From: Hetaerina americana
Lineage: Eukaryota > Arthropoda > Insecta > Odonata > Calopterygidae
Length of the DNA stretch: 64,000 nt
Reading direction: 5' to 3'
Assembly: GCA_022747635.1 (NCBI GenBank)
Contig: JAKTNV010000780.1
Location: forward strand, 1 to 64,000
Below are positions 25,246-38,678 of the stretch, one piece after another. The position numbers and the translations under genes were made by a program. Within the stretch, counting starts at the first letter, position 1; every line of letters starts with the position of its first letter. The notes beneath the pieces are model-generated. The model had not been told where the DNA came from. It made no database searches and worked only from the letters and a program-made list of their open reading frames with translations.

Positions 25246-28200
25246 GTGAAAATCTCACTCGACCCAAATCAAACAAAAATGTTTCCATGGTGTGTATTTT
25301 TGTTCATTTTCATCAAATAAACAAAATAAAACCCAGAATAAATCCTGAAAGACAAGAAATGAGCATAAAAGATGCTTCAGCGCTAGAGTTAATGTTACTA
25401 AAAGAACCCAAATTTCTAAAAATATTGCGAAAAACAACAATATTCTGTTTTAGAGTGAATGTTTAGGTGTATAGAAGGCATTTATTTCATTTTTAGAAAT
25501 TTTAATTTTTCACATTTTTCCATGAAAAGTGCCAATACCCCCCCCTTTGGGTTCTAGGTGAAAATCTCACTCGACCCAAATCAAACAAAAATGTTTCCAT
25601 GGTGTGTATTGTGGTTCATTTTCATCAAATAAACAAAATAAAACCCAGAATAAATCCTGAAAGACAAGAAATGAGCATAAAAGATGCTTCAGCGCTAGTG
25701 CTAATGTTACTAAAAGAGCCCAAATTTCTAAAAATATTGCGAAAAACAACAATCTTCTGTTTTAGAGTGAATGTTTGGGGTGTATAGAAGGCATTTATTT
25801 CATTTTTAGAAATTTTAAATTTTCACATTTTTCCATGAAAAGTGCCAATACCCCCCCCTTTGGGTTCTAGGTGAAAATCTCACTCGACACAAATCAAACA
25901 AAAATGTTTCCATGGTGTGTATTGTTGTTCATTTTCATCAAATAAACAAAATAAAACCCAGAATAAATCCTGAAAGACAAGAAATGAGCATAAAAGATGC
26001 TTCAGCGCTAGAGTTAATGTTACTAAAAGAACCCAAATTTCTAAAAATATTGCGAAAAACAACAATCTTCTGTTTTAGAGTGAATGTTTGGGGTGTATAG
26101 AAGGCATTTATTTCATTTTTAGAAATTTTAATTTTTCACATTTTTCCATGAAAAGTGCCAATACCCCCCCCTTTGGGTTCTAGGTGAAAATCTCACTCGA
26201 CACAAATCAAACAAAAATGTTTTCATGGTGTGTATTGTTGTTCATTTTCATCAAATAAACAAAATAAAACCCAGAATAAATCCTGAAAGACAAGAAATGA
26301 GCATAAAAGATGCTTCAGCGCTAGTGTTAATGTTACTAAAAGAGCCCTAATTTCTAAAAATATTGCGAAAAACAACAATCTTCTGTTTTAGAGTGAATGT
26401 TTGGGGTGTATAGAAGGCATTTATTTCATTTTTAGAAATTTTAAATTTTCACATTTTTCCATGAAAAGTGCCAATACCCCCCCCTTTGGGTTCTAGGTGA
26501 AAATCTCACTCGACACAAATCAAACAAAAATGTTTCCATGGTGTGTATTGTTGTTCATTTTCATCAATTAAACAAAATAAAACCCAGAATAAATCCTGAA
26601 AGACAAGAAATGAGCATAAAAGATGCTTCAGCGCTAGAGTTAATGTTACTAAAAGAACCCAAATTTCTAAAAATATTGCGAAAAACAACAATCTTCTGTT
26701 TTAGAGTGAATGTTTAGGTGTATAGAAGGCATTTATTTCATTTTTAGAAATTTTAATTTTTCACATTTTTCCATGAAAAGTGCCAATACCCCCCCCTTTG
26801 GGTTCTAGGTGAAAATCTCACTCGACACAAATCAAACAAAAATGTTTCCATGGTGTGTATTGTTGTTCATTTTCATCAAATAAACAAAATAAAACCCAGA
26901 ATAAATCCTGAAAGACAAGAAATGAGCATAAAAGATGCTTCAGCGCTAGTGTTAATGTTACTAAAAGAACCCAAATTTCTAAAAATATTGCGAAAAACAA
27001 CAATCTTCTGTTTTAGAGTGAATGTTTGGGGTGTATAGAAGGCATTTATTTCATTTTTAGAAATTTTAAATTTTCACATTTTTCCATGAAAAATGCCAAT
27101 ACCTCCCCCTTTGGGTTCTAGGTGAAAATCTCACTCGACACAAATCAAACAAAAATGTTTCCATGGTGTGTATTGTTGTTCATTTTCATCAAATAAACAA
27201 AATAAAACCCAGAATAAATCCTGAAAGACAAGAAATGAGCATAAAAGATGCCTCAGCGCTAGTGTTAATGTTACTAAAAGAACCCAAATTTCTAAAAATA
27301 TTGCGAAAAACAACAATCTTCTGTTTTAGAGTGAATGTTTGAGGTGTATAGAAGGCATTTATTTCATTTTTAGAAATTTTAATTTTTCACATTTTTCCAT
27401 GAAAAGTGCCAATACCCCCCCCTTTGGGTTCTAGGTGAAAATCTCACTCGACACAAATCAAACAAAAATGTTTCCATGGTGTGTATTGTTGTTCATTTTC
27501 ATCAAATAAACAAAATAAAACCCAGAATAAATCCTGAAAGACAAGAAATGAGCATAAAAGATGCTTCAGCGCTAGTGTTAATGTTACTAAAAGAGCCCAA
27601 ATTTCTAAAAATATTGCGAAAAACAACAATCTTCTGTTTTAGAGTGAATGTTTGAGGTGTATAGAAGGCATTTATTTCATTTTTAGAAATTTTAATTTTT
27701 CACATTTTTCCATGAAAAGTGCCAATACCCCCCCCTTTGGGTTCTAGGTGAAAATCTCACTCGACACAAATCAAACAAAAATGTTTCCATGGTGTGTATT
27801 GTTGTTCATTTTCATCAAATAAACAAAATAAAACCCAGAATAAATCCTGAAAGACAAGAAATGAGCATAAAAGATGCTTCAGCGCTAGTGTTAATGTTAC
27901 TAAAAGAGCCCAAATTTCTAAAAATATTGCGAAAAACAACAATCTTCTGTTTTAGAGTGAATGTTTGAGGTGTATAGAAGGCATTTATTTCATTTTTAGA
28001 AATTTTAATTTTTCACATTTCTCCATGAAAAGTGCCAATACCCCCCCCTTTGGGTTCTAGGTGAAAATCTCACTCGACACAAATCAAACAAAAATGTTTC
28101 CATGGTGTGTATTGTTGTTCATTTTCATCAAATAAACAAAATAAAACCCAGAATAAATCCGGAAAGACAAGAAATGAGCATAAAAGATGCTTCAGCGCTA

Positions 28201-28685
28201 GTGTTAATGTTACTAAAAGAACCCAAATTTCTAAAAATATTGCGAAAAACAACAATCTTCTGTTTTAGAGTGAATGTTTGAGGTGTATAGAAGGCATTTA
28301 TTTCATTTTTAGAAATTTTAATTTTTCACATTTTTCCATGAAAAGTGCCAATACCCCCCCCTTTGGGTTCTAGGTGAAAATCTCACTCGACACAAATCAA
28401 ACAAAAATGTTTCCATGGTGTGTATTGTTGTTCATTTTCATCAAATAAACAAAATAAAACCCAGAATAAATCCTGAAAGACAAGAAATGAGCATAAAAGA
28501 TGCTTCAGCGCTAGTGTTAATGTTACTAAAAGAACCCAAATTTCTAAAAATATTGCGAAAAACAACAATCTTCTGTTTTAGAGTGAATGTTTAGGTGTAT
28601 AGAAGGCATTTATTTCATTTTTAGAAATTTTAATTTTTCACATTTTTCCATGAAAAGTGCCAATACCCCCCCCTTTGGGTTCTAG
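25246..28685 (+). repeat. 11-mer HOR family, 11 monomers (3,440 bp)
   Basis: Order: gtatttttg; chimeric ctcgaccc/gtgctaatg; gagttaatg; gttttcatgg/gagcccta; gagttaatg/tttagg; gaaccc/tttgggg; acctcccc plus gcctcag; two gagccc/tttgagg; ccggaaag; gaaccc/tttagg. Monomers from 25,871 to 28,373 match 29,623 onward at offset 3,752 (12 monomers). The net size is still 11 because one monomer was lost by fusion at the start and one is extra at the end. Confidence 0.87.
25558..25870 (+). repeat. Chimeric monomer marking an unequal crossover
   Basis: The left part has ctcgaccc, as in the monomer at 28,998. The right part has gtgctaatg, gagccc and tatagaagg, like the ctagatgaaa-type monomer at 29,310. In sister HOR copies these are two consecutive monomers. 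Here they are fused, with exactly one monomer length missing. The exchange point lies between ~25,577 and ~25,700. A private gtggttc sits at ~25,611. Confidence 0.8.
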
Positions 28686-31600
28686 GTGAAAATCTCACTC
28701 GACCCAAATCAAACAAAAATGTTTCCATGGTGTGTATTTTTGTTCATTTTCATCAAATAAACAAAATAAAACCCAGAATAAATCCTGAAAGACAAGAAAT
28801 GAGCATAAAAGATGCTTCAGCGCTAGAGTTAATGTTACTAAAAGAACCCAAATTTCTAAAAATATTGCGAAAAACAACAATATTCTGTTTTAGAGTGAAT
28901 GTTTAGGTGTATAGAAGGCATTTATTTCATTTTTAGAAATTTTAATTTTTCACATTTTTCCATGAAAAGTGCCAATACCCCCCCCTTTGGGTTCTAGGTG
29001 AAAATCTCACTCGACCCAAATCAAACAAAAATGTTTCCATGGTGTGTATTGTTGTTCATTTTCATCAAATAAACAAAATAAAACCCAGAATAAATCCTGA
29101 AAGACAAGAAATGAGCATAAAAGATGCTTCAGCGCTAGTGTTAATGTTACTAAAAGAACCCAAATTTCTAAAAATATTGCGAAAAACAACAATCTTCTGT
29201 TTTAGAGTGAATGTTTGGGGTGTATGGAAGGCATTTATTTCATTTTTAGAAATTTTAAATTTTCACATTTTTCCATGAAAAGTGCCAATACCCCCCCTTT
29301 GGGTTCTAGATGAAAATCTCACTCGACACAAATCAAACAAAAATGTTTCCATGGTGTGTATTGTTGTTCATTTTCATCAAATAAACAAAATAAAACCCAG
29401 AATAAATCCTGAAAGACAAGAAATGAGCATAAAAGATGCTTCAGCGCTAGTGCTAATGTTACTAAAAGAGCCCAAATTTCTAAAAATATTGCGAAAAACA
29501 ACAATCTTCTGTTTTAGAGTGAATGTTTGGGGTGTATGGAAGGCATTTATTTCATTTTTAGAAATTTTAAATTTTCACATTTTTCCATGAAAAGTGCCAA
29601 TACCCCCCCCTTTGGGTTCTAGGTGAAAATCTCACTCGACACAAATCAAACAAAAATGTTTCCATGGTGTGTATTGTTGTTCATTTTCATCAAATAAACA
29701 AAATAAAACCCAGAATAAATCCTGAAAGACAAGAAATGAGCATAAAAGATGCTTCAGCGCTAGAGTTAATGTTACTAAAAGAACCCAAATTTCTAAAAAT
29801 ATTGCGAAAAACAACAATCTTCTGTTTTAGAGTGAATGTTTGGGGTGTATAGAAGGCATTTATTTCATTTTTAGAAATTTTAATTTTTCACATTTTTCCA
29901 TGAAAAGTGCCAATACCCCCCCCTTTGGGTTCTAGGTGAAAATCTCACTCGACACAAATCAAACAAAAATGTTTTCATGGTGTGTATTGTTGTTCATTTT
30001 CATCAAATAAACAAAATAAAACCCAGAATAAATCCTGAAAGACAAGAAATGAGCATAAAAGATGCTTCAGCGCTAGTGTTAATGTTACTAAAAGAGCCCT
30101 AATTTCTAAAAATATTGCGAAAAACAACAATCTTCTGTTTTAGAGTGAATGTTTGGGGTGTATAGAAGGCATTTATTTCATTTTTAGAAATTTTAAATTT
30201 TCACATTTTTCCATGAAAAGTGCCAATACCCCCCCCTTTGGGTTCTAGGTGAAAATCTCACTCGACACAAATCAAACAAAAATGTTTCCATGGTGTGTAT
30301 TGTTGTTCATTTTCATCAAATAAACAAAATAAAACCCAGAATAAATCCTGAAAGACAAGAAATGAGCATAAAAGATGCTTCAGCGCTAGAGTTAATGTTA
30401 CTAAAAGAACCCAAATTTCTAAAAATATTGCGAAAAACAACAATCTTCTGTTTTAGAGTGAATGTTTAGGTGTATAGAAGGCATTTATTTCATTTTTAGA
30501 AATTTTAATTTTTCACATTTTTCCATGAAAAGTGCCAATACCCCCCCCTTTGGGTTCTAGGTGAAAATCTCACTCGACACAAATCAAACAAAAATGTTTC
30601 CATGGTGTGTATTGTTGTTCATTTTCATCAAATAAACAAAATAAAACCCAGAATAAATCCTGAAAGACAAGAAATGAGCATAAAAGATGCTTCAGCGCTA
30701 GTGTTAATGTTACTAAAAGAACCCAAATTTCTAAAAATATTGCGAAAAACAACAATCTTCTGTTTTAGAGTGAATGTTTGGGGTGTATAGAAGGCATTTA
30801 TTTCATTTTTAGAAATTTTAAATTTTCACATTTTTCCATGAAAAATGCCAATACCTCCCCCTTTGGGTTCTAGGTGAAAATCTCACTCGACACAAATCAA
30901 ACAAAAATGTTTCCATGGTGTGTATTGTTGTTCATTTTCATCAAATAAACAAAATAAAACCCAGAATAAATCCTGAAAGACAAGAAATGAGCATAAAAGA
31001 TGCCTCAGCGCTAGTGTTAATGTTACTAAAAGAACCCAAATTTCTAAAAATATTGCGAAAAACAACAATCTTCTGTTTTAGAGTGAATGTTTGAGGTGTA
31101 TAGAAGGCATTTATTTCATTTTTAGAAATTTTAATTTTTCACATTTTTCCATGAAAAGTGCCAATACCCCCCCCTTTGGGTTCTAGGTGAAAATCTCACT
31201 CGACACAAATCAAACAAAAATGTTTCCATGGTGTGTATTGTTGTTCATTTTCATCAAATAAACAAAATAAAACCCAGAATAAATCCTGAAAGACAAGAAA
31301 TGAGCATAAAAGATGCTTCAGCGCTAGTGTTAATGTTACTAAAAGAGCCCAAATTTCTAAAAATATTGCGAAAAACAACAATCTTCTGTTTTAGAGTGAA
31401 TGTTTGAGGTGTATAGAAGGCATTTATTTCATTTTTAGAAATTTTAATTTTTCACATTTTTCCATGAAAAGTGCCAATACCCCCCCCTTTGGGTTCTAGG
31501 TGAAAATCTCACTCGACACAAATCAAACAAAAATGTTTCCATGGTGTGTATTGTTGTTCATTTTCATCAAATAAACAAAATAAAACCCAGAATAAATCCT

Positions 31601-32124
31601 GAAAGACAAGAAATGAGCATAAAAGATGCTTCAGCGCTAGTGTTAATGTTACTAAAAGAGCCCAAATTTCTAAAAATATTGCGAAAAACAACAATCTTCT
31701 GTTTTAGAGTGAATGTTTGAGGTGTATAGAAGGCATTTATTTCATTTTTAGAAATTTTAATTTTTCACATTTTTCCATGAAAAGTGCCAATACCCCCCCC
31801 TTTGGGTTCTAGGTGAAAATCTCACTCGACACAAATCAAACAAAAATGTTTCCATGGTGTGTATTGTTGTTCATTTTCATCAAATAAACAAAATAAAACC
31901 CAGAATAAATCCGGAAAGACAAGAAATGAGCATAAAAGATGCTTCAGCGCTAGTGTTAATGTTACTAAAAGAACCCAAATTTCTAAAAATATTGCGAAAA
32001 ACAACAATCTTCTGTTTTAGAGTGAATGTTTAGGTGTATAGAAGGCATTTATTTCATTTTTAGAAATTTTAATTTTTCACATTTTTCCATGAAAAGTGCC
32101 AATACCCCCCCCTTTGGGTTCTAG
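28686..32124 (+). repeat. 11-mer HOR family, 11 monomers (3,439 bp)
   Basis: The most complete family member: gtatttttg; ctcgaccc/tatggaagg; 7-C ctagatgaaa with gtgctaatg; gagttaatg; gttttcatgg/gagcccta; gagttaatg/tttagg; gaaccc/tttgggg; acctcccc plus gcctcag; two gagccc/tttgagg; ccggaaag/tttagg. I take this order as the family reference. Its third monomer also ends in tatggaagg, a marker normally on the second, suggesting local gene conversion. Confidence 0.87.
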
Positions 32125-35100
32125 GTGAAAATCTCACTCGACCCAAATCAAACAAAAATGTTTCCATGGTGTGTATTTTTGTTCATTTTCATCAAATAAA
32201 CAAAATAAAACCCAGAATAAATCCTGAAAGACAAGAAATGAGCATAAAAGATGCTTCAGCGCTAGAGTTAATGTTACTAAAAGAACCCAAATTTCTAAAA
32301 ATATTGCGAAAAACAACAATCTTCTGTTTTAGAGTGAATGTTTAGGTGTATAGAAGGCATTTATTTCATTTTTAGAAATTTTAATTTTTCACATTTTTCC
32401 ATGAAAAGTGCCAATACCCCCCCCTTTGGGTTCTAGGTGAAAATCTCACTCGACCCAAATCAAACAAAAATGTTTCCATGGTGTGTATTGTTGTTCATTT
32501 TCATCAAATAAACAAAATAAAACCCAGAATAAATCCTGAAAGACAAGAAATGAGCATAAAAGATGCTTCAGCGCTAGTTTTAAGGTGACTAAAAGAGCCC
32601 AAATTTCTAAAAATATTGCGAAAAACAACAATCTTATGTTTTAGAGTGAATGTTTGTGGTGTATAGAAGGCATTTATTTCATTTTTAAAAATTTTCATTT
32701 TTCACATTATTCCATGAAAAGTGCCAATACCCCCCCCCTTTGGGTTCTAGGTGAAAATCTCACTCGACACAAATCAAACAAAAATGTTTCCATGGTGTGT
32801 ATTGTTGTTCATTTTCATCAAATAAACAAAATAAAACCCAGAATAAATCCTGAAAGACAAGAAATGAGCATAAAAGATGCTTCAGCGCTAGTGTTAATGT
32901 TACTAAAAGAGCCCAAATTTCTAAAAATATTGCGAAAAACAACAATCTTCTGTTTTAGAGTGAATGTTTGGGGTGTATAGAAGGCATTTATTTCATTTTT
33001 AGAAATTTTAAATTTTCACATTTTTCCATGAAAAGTGCCAATACCCCCCCCTTTGGGTTCTAGGTGAAAATCTCACTCGACACAAATCAAACAAAAATGT
33101 TTCCATGGTGTGTATTGTTGTTCATTTTCATCAAATAAACAAAATAAAACCCAGAATAAATCCTGAAAGACAAGAAATGAGCATAAAAGATGCTTCAGCG
33201 CTAGAGTTAATGTTACTAAAAGAACCCAAATTTCTAAAAATATTGCGAAAAACAACAATCTTCTGTTTTAGAGTGAATGTTTGGGGTGTATAGAAGGCAT
33301 TTATTTCATTTTTAGAAATTTTAATTTTTCACATTTTTCCATGAAAAGTGCCAATACCCCCCCCTTTGGGTTCTAGGTGAAAATCTCACTCGACACAAAT
33401 CAAACAAAAATGTTTTCATGGTGTGTATTGTTGTTCATTTTCATCAAATAAACAAAATAAAACCCAGAATAAATCCTGAAAGACAAGAAATGAGCATAAA
33501 AGATGCTTCAGCGCTAGTGTTAATGTTACTAAAAGAGCCCTAATTTCTAAAAATATTGCGAAAAACAACAATCTTCTGTTTTAGAGTGAATGTTTGGGGT
33601 GTATAGAAGGCATTTATTTCATTTTTAGAAATTTTAAATTTTCACATTTTTCCATGAAAAGTGCCAATACCCCCCCCTTTGGGTTCTAGGTGAAAATCTC
33701 ACTCGACACAAATCAAACAAAAATGTTTCCATGGTGTGTATTGTTGTTCATTTTCATCAAATAAACAAAATAAAACCCAGAATAAATCCTGAAAGACAAG
33801 AAATGAGCATAAAAGATGCCTCAGCGCTAGTGTTAATGTTACTAAAAGAACCCAAATTTCTAAAAATATTGCGAAAAACAACAATCTTCTGTTTTAGAGT
33901 GAATGTTTGAGGTGTATAGAAGGCATTTATTTCATTTTTAGAAATTTTAATTTTTCACATTTTTCCATGAAAAGTGCCAATACCCCCCCCTTTGGGTTCT
34001 AGGTGAAAATCTCACTCGACACAAATCAAACAAAAATGTTTCCATGGTGTGTATTGTTGTTCATTTTCATCAAATAAACAAAATAAAACCCAGAATAAAT
34101 CCTGAAAGACAAGAAATGAGCATAAAAGATGCTTCAGCGCTAGTGTTAATGTTACTAAAAGAGCCCAAATTTCTAAAAATATTGCGAAAAACAACAATCT
34201 TCTGTTTTAGAGTGAATGTTTGAGGTGTATAGAAGGCATTTATTTCATTTTTAGAAATTTTAATTTTTCACATTTTTCCATGAAAAGTGCCAATACCCCC
34301 CCCTTTGGGTTCTAGGTGAAAATCTCACTCGACACAAATCAAACAAAAATGTTTCCATGGGGTGTATTGTTGTTCATTTTCATCAAATAAACAAAATAAA
34401 ACCCAGAATAAATCCTGAAAGACAAGAAATGAGCATAAAAGATGCTTCAGCGCTAGTGTTAATGTTACTAAAAGAACCAAAATTTCTAAAAATATTGCGA
34501 AAAACAACAATCTTCTGTTTTAGAGTGAATGTTTAGGTGTATAGAAGGCATTTATTTCATTTATAGAAATTTTAATTTTTCACATTTTTCCATGAAAAGT
34601 GCCAATACCCCCCCCTTTGGGTTCTAGGTGAAAATCTCACTCGACACAAATCAAACAAAAATGTTTCCATGGTGTGTATTGTTGTTCATTTTCATCAAAT
34701 AAACAAAATAAAACCCAGAATAAATCCTGAAAGACAAGAAATGAGCATAAAAGATGCCTCTGCACTAGTGTTAATGTTACTAAAAGAACCCAAATTTCTA
34801 AAAATATTGCGAAAAACAACAATCTTCTGTTTTAGAGTGACTGTTTGAGGTGTATAGAAGGCATTTATTTCATTTTTAGAAATTTTAATTTTTCACATTT
34901 TTCCATGAAAAGTGCCAATTCCCCCCCCTTTGGGTTATAGGTGAAAATCTCACTCCACACAAATCAAACAAAAATGTTTCCATGGTGTGTATTGATGTTC
35001 ATTTTCATCAAATAAACAAAATAAAACCCAGAATAAATCCTGAAAGACAAGAAATGAGCATAAAAGATGCTTCAGCGCTAGTGTTAAGGTTACTAAAAGA

Positions 35101-35865
35101 GCCAAAATTTCTAAAAATATGGCGAAAAACAACAATCTTCTGTTTTAGAGTGAATGTTTGAGGTGTATAGAAGGCATTTATTTCATTTTTAGAAATTTTA
35201 ATTTTTCACATTTTTCCATGAAATTCCCTTTGGGTTCTAGGTGAAAATCTCACTCGACACAAATCAAACAAAAATGTTTCCATGGTGTGTATTGTTGTTC
35301 ATTTTCATCAAATAAACAAAATAAAACCCAGAATAAATCCTGAAAGACAAGAAATGAGCATAAAAGATGCCTCAGCGCTAGTGTTAATGTTACTAAAAGA
35401 ACCCAAATTTCTAAAAATATTGCGAAAAACAACAATCTTCTGTTTTAGGGTGAATGTTTGAGGTGTATAGAAGGCATTTATTTCATTTTTAGAAATTTTA
35501 ATTTTTCACATTTTTCCATGAAAAGTGCCAATACCCCCCCCTTTGGGTTCTAGGTGAAAATCTCACTCGACACAAATCAAACAAAAATGTTTCCATGGTG
35601 TGTATTGTTGTTCATTTTCATCAAATAAACAAAATAAAACCCAGAATAAATCCTGAAAGACAAGAAATGAGCATAAAAGATGCTTCAGCGCTAGTGTTAA
35701 TGTTACTAAAAGAACCCAAATTTCTAAAAATATTGCGAAAAACAACAATCTTCTGTTTTAGAGTGAATGTTTAGGTGTATAGAAGGCATTTATTTCATTT
35801 TTAGAAATTTTAATTTTTCACATTTTTCCATGAAAAGTGCCAATACCCCCCCCTTTGGGTTCTAG
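32125..35865 (+). repeat. 11-mer HOR family, 12 monomers (3,741 bp)
   Basis: Copy of 21,506-25,245 at offset ~10,620, including gttttcatgg (~33,414), ccatgggg (~34,356), gtgactgtttg (~34,837), ctccacac (~34,951), gttaaggtt (~35,086) and the 300-bp deletion (~35,220). Its second monomer was replaced by a divergent copy. It lacks the private indels at 24.1-25.0 kb in the sister, so those arose after the duplication or are errors there. Confidence 0.87.
32437..32750 (+). repeat. Divergent monomer
   Basis: Private substitutions cluster in the right half: gctagttttaaggtgac, cttatgttttag, tttgtggtg, tttttaaaaattttcattt and cacattattcc, followed by a 9-C tract. Neighbours on both sides are ordinary. 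The intramonomer 14-bp inverted repeat is broken here because atttttagaaattt became atttttaaaaattt. Confidence 0.8.
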
Positions 35866-38678
35866 GTGAAAATCTCACTCGACCCAAATCAAACAAAAAT
35901 GTTTCCATGGTGTGTATTTTTGTTCATTTTCATCAAATAAACAAAATAAAACCCAGAATAAATCCTGAAAGACAAGAAATGAGCATAAAAGATGCTTCAG
36001 CGCTAGAGTTAATGTTACTAAAAGAACCCAAATTTCTAAAAATATTGCGAAAAACAACAATATTCTGTTTTAGAGTGAATGTTTAGGTGTATAGAAGGCA
36101 TTTATTTCATTTTTAGAAATTTTAATTTTTCACATTTTTCCATGAAAAGTGCCAATACCCCCCCCTTTGGGTTCTAGGTGAAAATCTCACTCGACCCAAA
36201 TCAAACAAAAATGTTTCCATGGTGTGTATTGTTGTTCATTTTCATCAAATAAACAAAATAAAACCCAGAATAAATCCTGAAAGACAAGAAATGAGCATAA
36301 AAGATGCTTCAGCGCTAGTGTTAATGTTACTAAAAGAACCCAAATTTCTAAAAATATTGCGAAAAACAACAATCTTCTGTTTTAGAGTGAATGTTTGGGG
36401 TGTATGGAAGGCATTTATTTCATTTTTAGAAATTTTAAATTTTCACATTTTTCCATGAAAAGTGCCAATACCCCCCCTTTGGGTTCTAGATGAAAATCTC
36501 ACTCGACACAAATCAAACAAAAATGTTTCCATGGTGTGTATTGTTGTTCATTTTCATCAAATAAACAAAATAAAACCCAGAATAAATCCTGAAAGACAAG
36601 AAATGAGCATAAAAGATGCTTCAGCGCTAGTGCTAATGTTACTAAAAGAGCCCAAATTTCTAAAAATATTGCGAAAAACAACAATCTTCTGTTTTAGAGT
36701 GAATGTTTGGGGTGTATAGAAGGCATTTATTTCATTTTTAGAAATTTTAAATTTTCACATTTTTCCATGAAAAGTGCCAATACCCCCCCCTTTGGGTTCT
36801 AGGTGAAAATCTCACTCGACACAAATCAAACAAAAATGTTTCCATGGTGTGTATTGTTGTTCATTTTCATCAAATAAACAAAATAAAACCCAGAATAAAT
36901 CCTGAAAGACAAGAAATGAGCATAAAAGATGCTTCAGCGCTAGAGTTAATGTTACTAAAAGAACCCAAATTTCTAAAAATATTGCGAAAAACAACAATCT
37001 TCTGTTTTAGAGTGAATGTTTGGGGTGTATAGAAGGCATTTATTTCATTTTTAGAAATTTTAATTTTTCACATTTTTCCATGAAAAGTGCCAATACCCCC
37101 CCCTTTGGGTTCTAGGTGAAAATCTCACTCGACACAAATCAAACAAAAATGTTTTCATGGTGTGTATTGTTGTTCATTTTCATCAAATAAACAAAATAAA
37201 ACCCAGAATAAATCCTGAAAGACAAGAAATGAGCATAAAAGATGCTTCAGCGCTAGAGTTAATGTTACTAAAAGAACCCAAATTTCTAAAAATATTGCGA
37301 AAAACAACAATCTTCTGTTTTAGAGTGAATGTTTAGGTGTATAGAAGGCATTTATTTCATTTTTAGAAATTTTAATTTTTCACATTTTTCCATGAAAAGT
37401 GCCAATACCCCCCCCTTTGGGTTCTAGGTGAAAATCTCACTCGACACAAATCAAACAAAAATGTTTCCATGGTGTGTATTGTTGTTCATTTTCATCAAAT
37501 AAACAAAATAAAACCCAGAATAAATCCTGAAAGACAAGAAATGAGCATAAAAGATGCTTCAGCGCTAGTGTTAATGTTACTAAAAGAACCCAAATTTCTA
37601 AAAATATTGCGAAAAACAACAATCTTCTGTTTTAGAGTGAATGTTTGGGGTGTATAGAAGGCATTTATTTCATTTTTAGAAATTTTAAATTTTCACATTT
37701 TTCCATGAAAAATGCCAATACCTCCCCCTTTGGGTTCTAGGTGAAAATCTCACTCGACACAAATCAAACAAAAATGTTTCCATGGTGTGTATTGTTGTTC
37801 ATTTTCATCAAATAAACCAAATAAAACCCACAATAAATCCTGAAAGACAAGAAATGAGCATAAAAGATGCCTCAGCGCTAGTGTTAATGTTACTAAAAGA
37901 ACCCAAATTTCTAAAAATATTGCGAAAAACAACAATCTTCTGTTTTAGAGTGAATGTTTGAGGTGTATAGAAGGCATTTATTTCATTTTTAGAAATTTTA
38001 ATTTTTCACATTTTTCCATGAAAAGTGCCAATACCCCCCCCTTTGGGTTCTAGGTGAAAATCTCACTCGACACAAATCAAACAAAAATGTTTCCATGGTG
38101 TGTATTGTTGTTCATTTTCATCAAATAAACAAAATAAAACCCAGAATAAATCCTGAAAGACAAGAAATGAGCATAAAAGATGCTTCAGCGCTAGTGTTAA
38201 TGTTACTAAAAGAGCCCAAATTTCTAAAAATATTGCGAAAAACAACAATCTTCTGTTTTAGAGTGAATGTTTGAGGTGTATAGAAGGCATTTATTTCATT
38301 TTTAGAAATTTTAATTTTTCACATTTTTCCATGAAAAGTGCCAATACCCCCCCCTTTGGGTTCTAGGTGAAAATCTCACTCGACACAAATCAAACAAAAA
38401 TGTTTCCATGGTGTGTATTGTTGTTCATTTTCATCAAATAAACAAAATAAAACCCAGAATAAATCCGGAAAGACAAGAAATGAGCATAAAAGATGCTTCA
38501 GCGCTAGTGTTAATGTTACTAAAAGAACCCAAATTTCTAAAAATATTGCGAAAAACAACAATCTTCTGTTTTAGAGTGAATGTTTAGGTGTATAGAAGGC
38601 ATTTATTTCATTTTTAGAAATTTTAATTTTTCACATTTTTCCATGAAAAGTGCCAATACCCCCCCCTTTGGGTTCTAG
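35866..38678 (+). repeat. 11-mer HOR family, 9 monomers (2,813 bp)
   Basis: gtatttttg; ctcgaccc/tatggaagg; ctagatgaaa/gtgctaatg; gagttaatg; chimeric gttttcatgg/gagttaatg; gaaccc/tttgggg; acctcccc/gcctcag with private aaataaaccaaat and cacaataaat; gagccc; ccggaaag. Two monomers shorter than the 28.7 kb reference: one lost in the chimera, one gagccc copy lost. Confidence 0.85.
37116..37427 (+). repeat. Chimeric monomer marking a second unequal crossover
   Basis: The left end has gttttcatgg, always followed elsewhere by gtgttaatg and gagcccta (e.g. 29,936). The rest has gctagagtt, gaaccc and tttagg, belonging to the next monomer type (e.g. 30,249). One monomer is missing relative to sisters. 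The exchange lies between ~37,155 and ~37,255. Confidence 0.8.
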
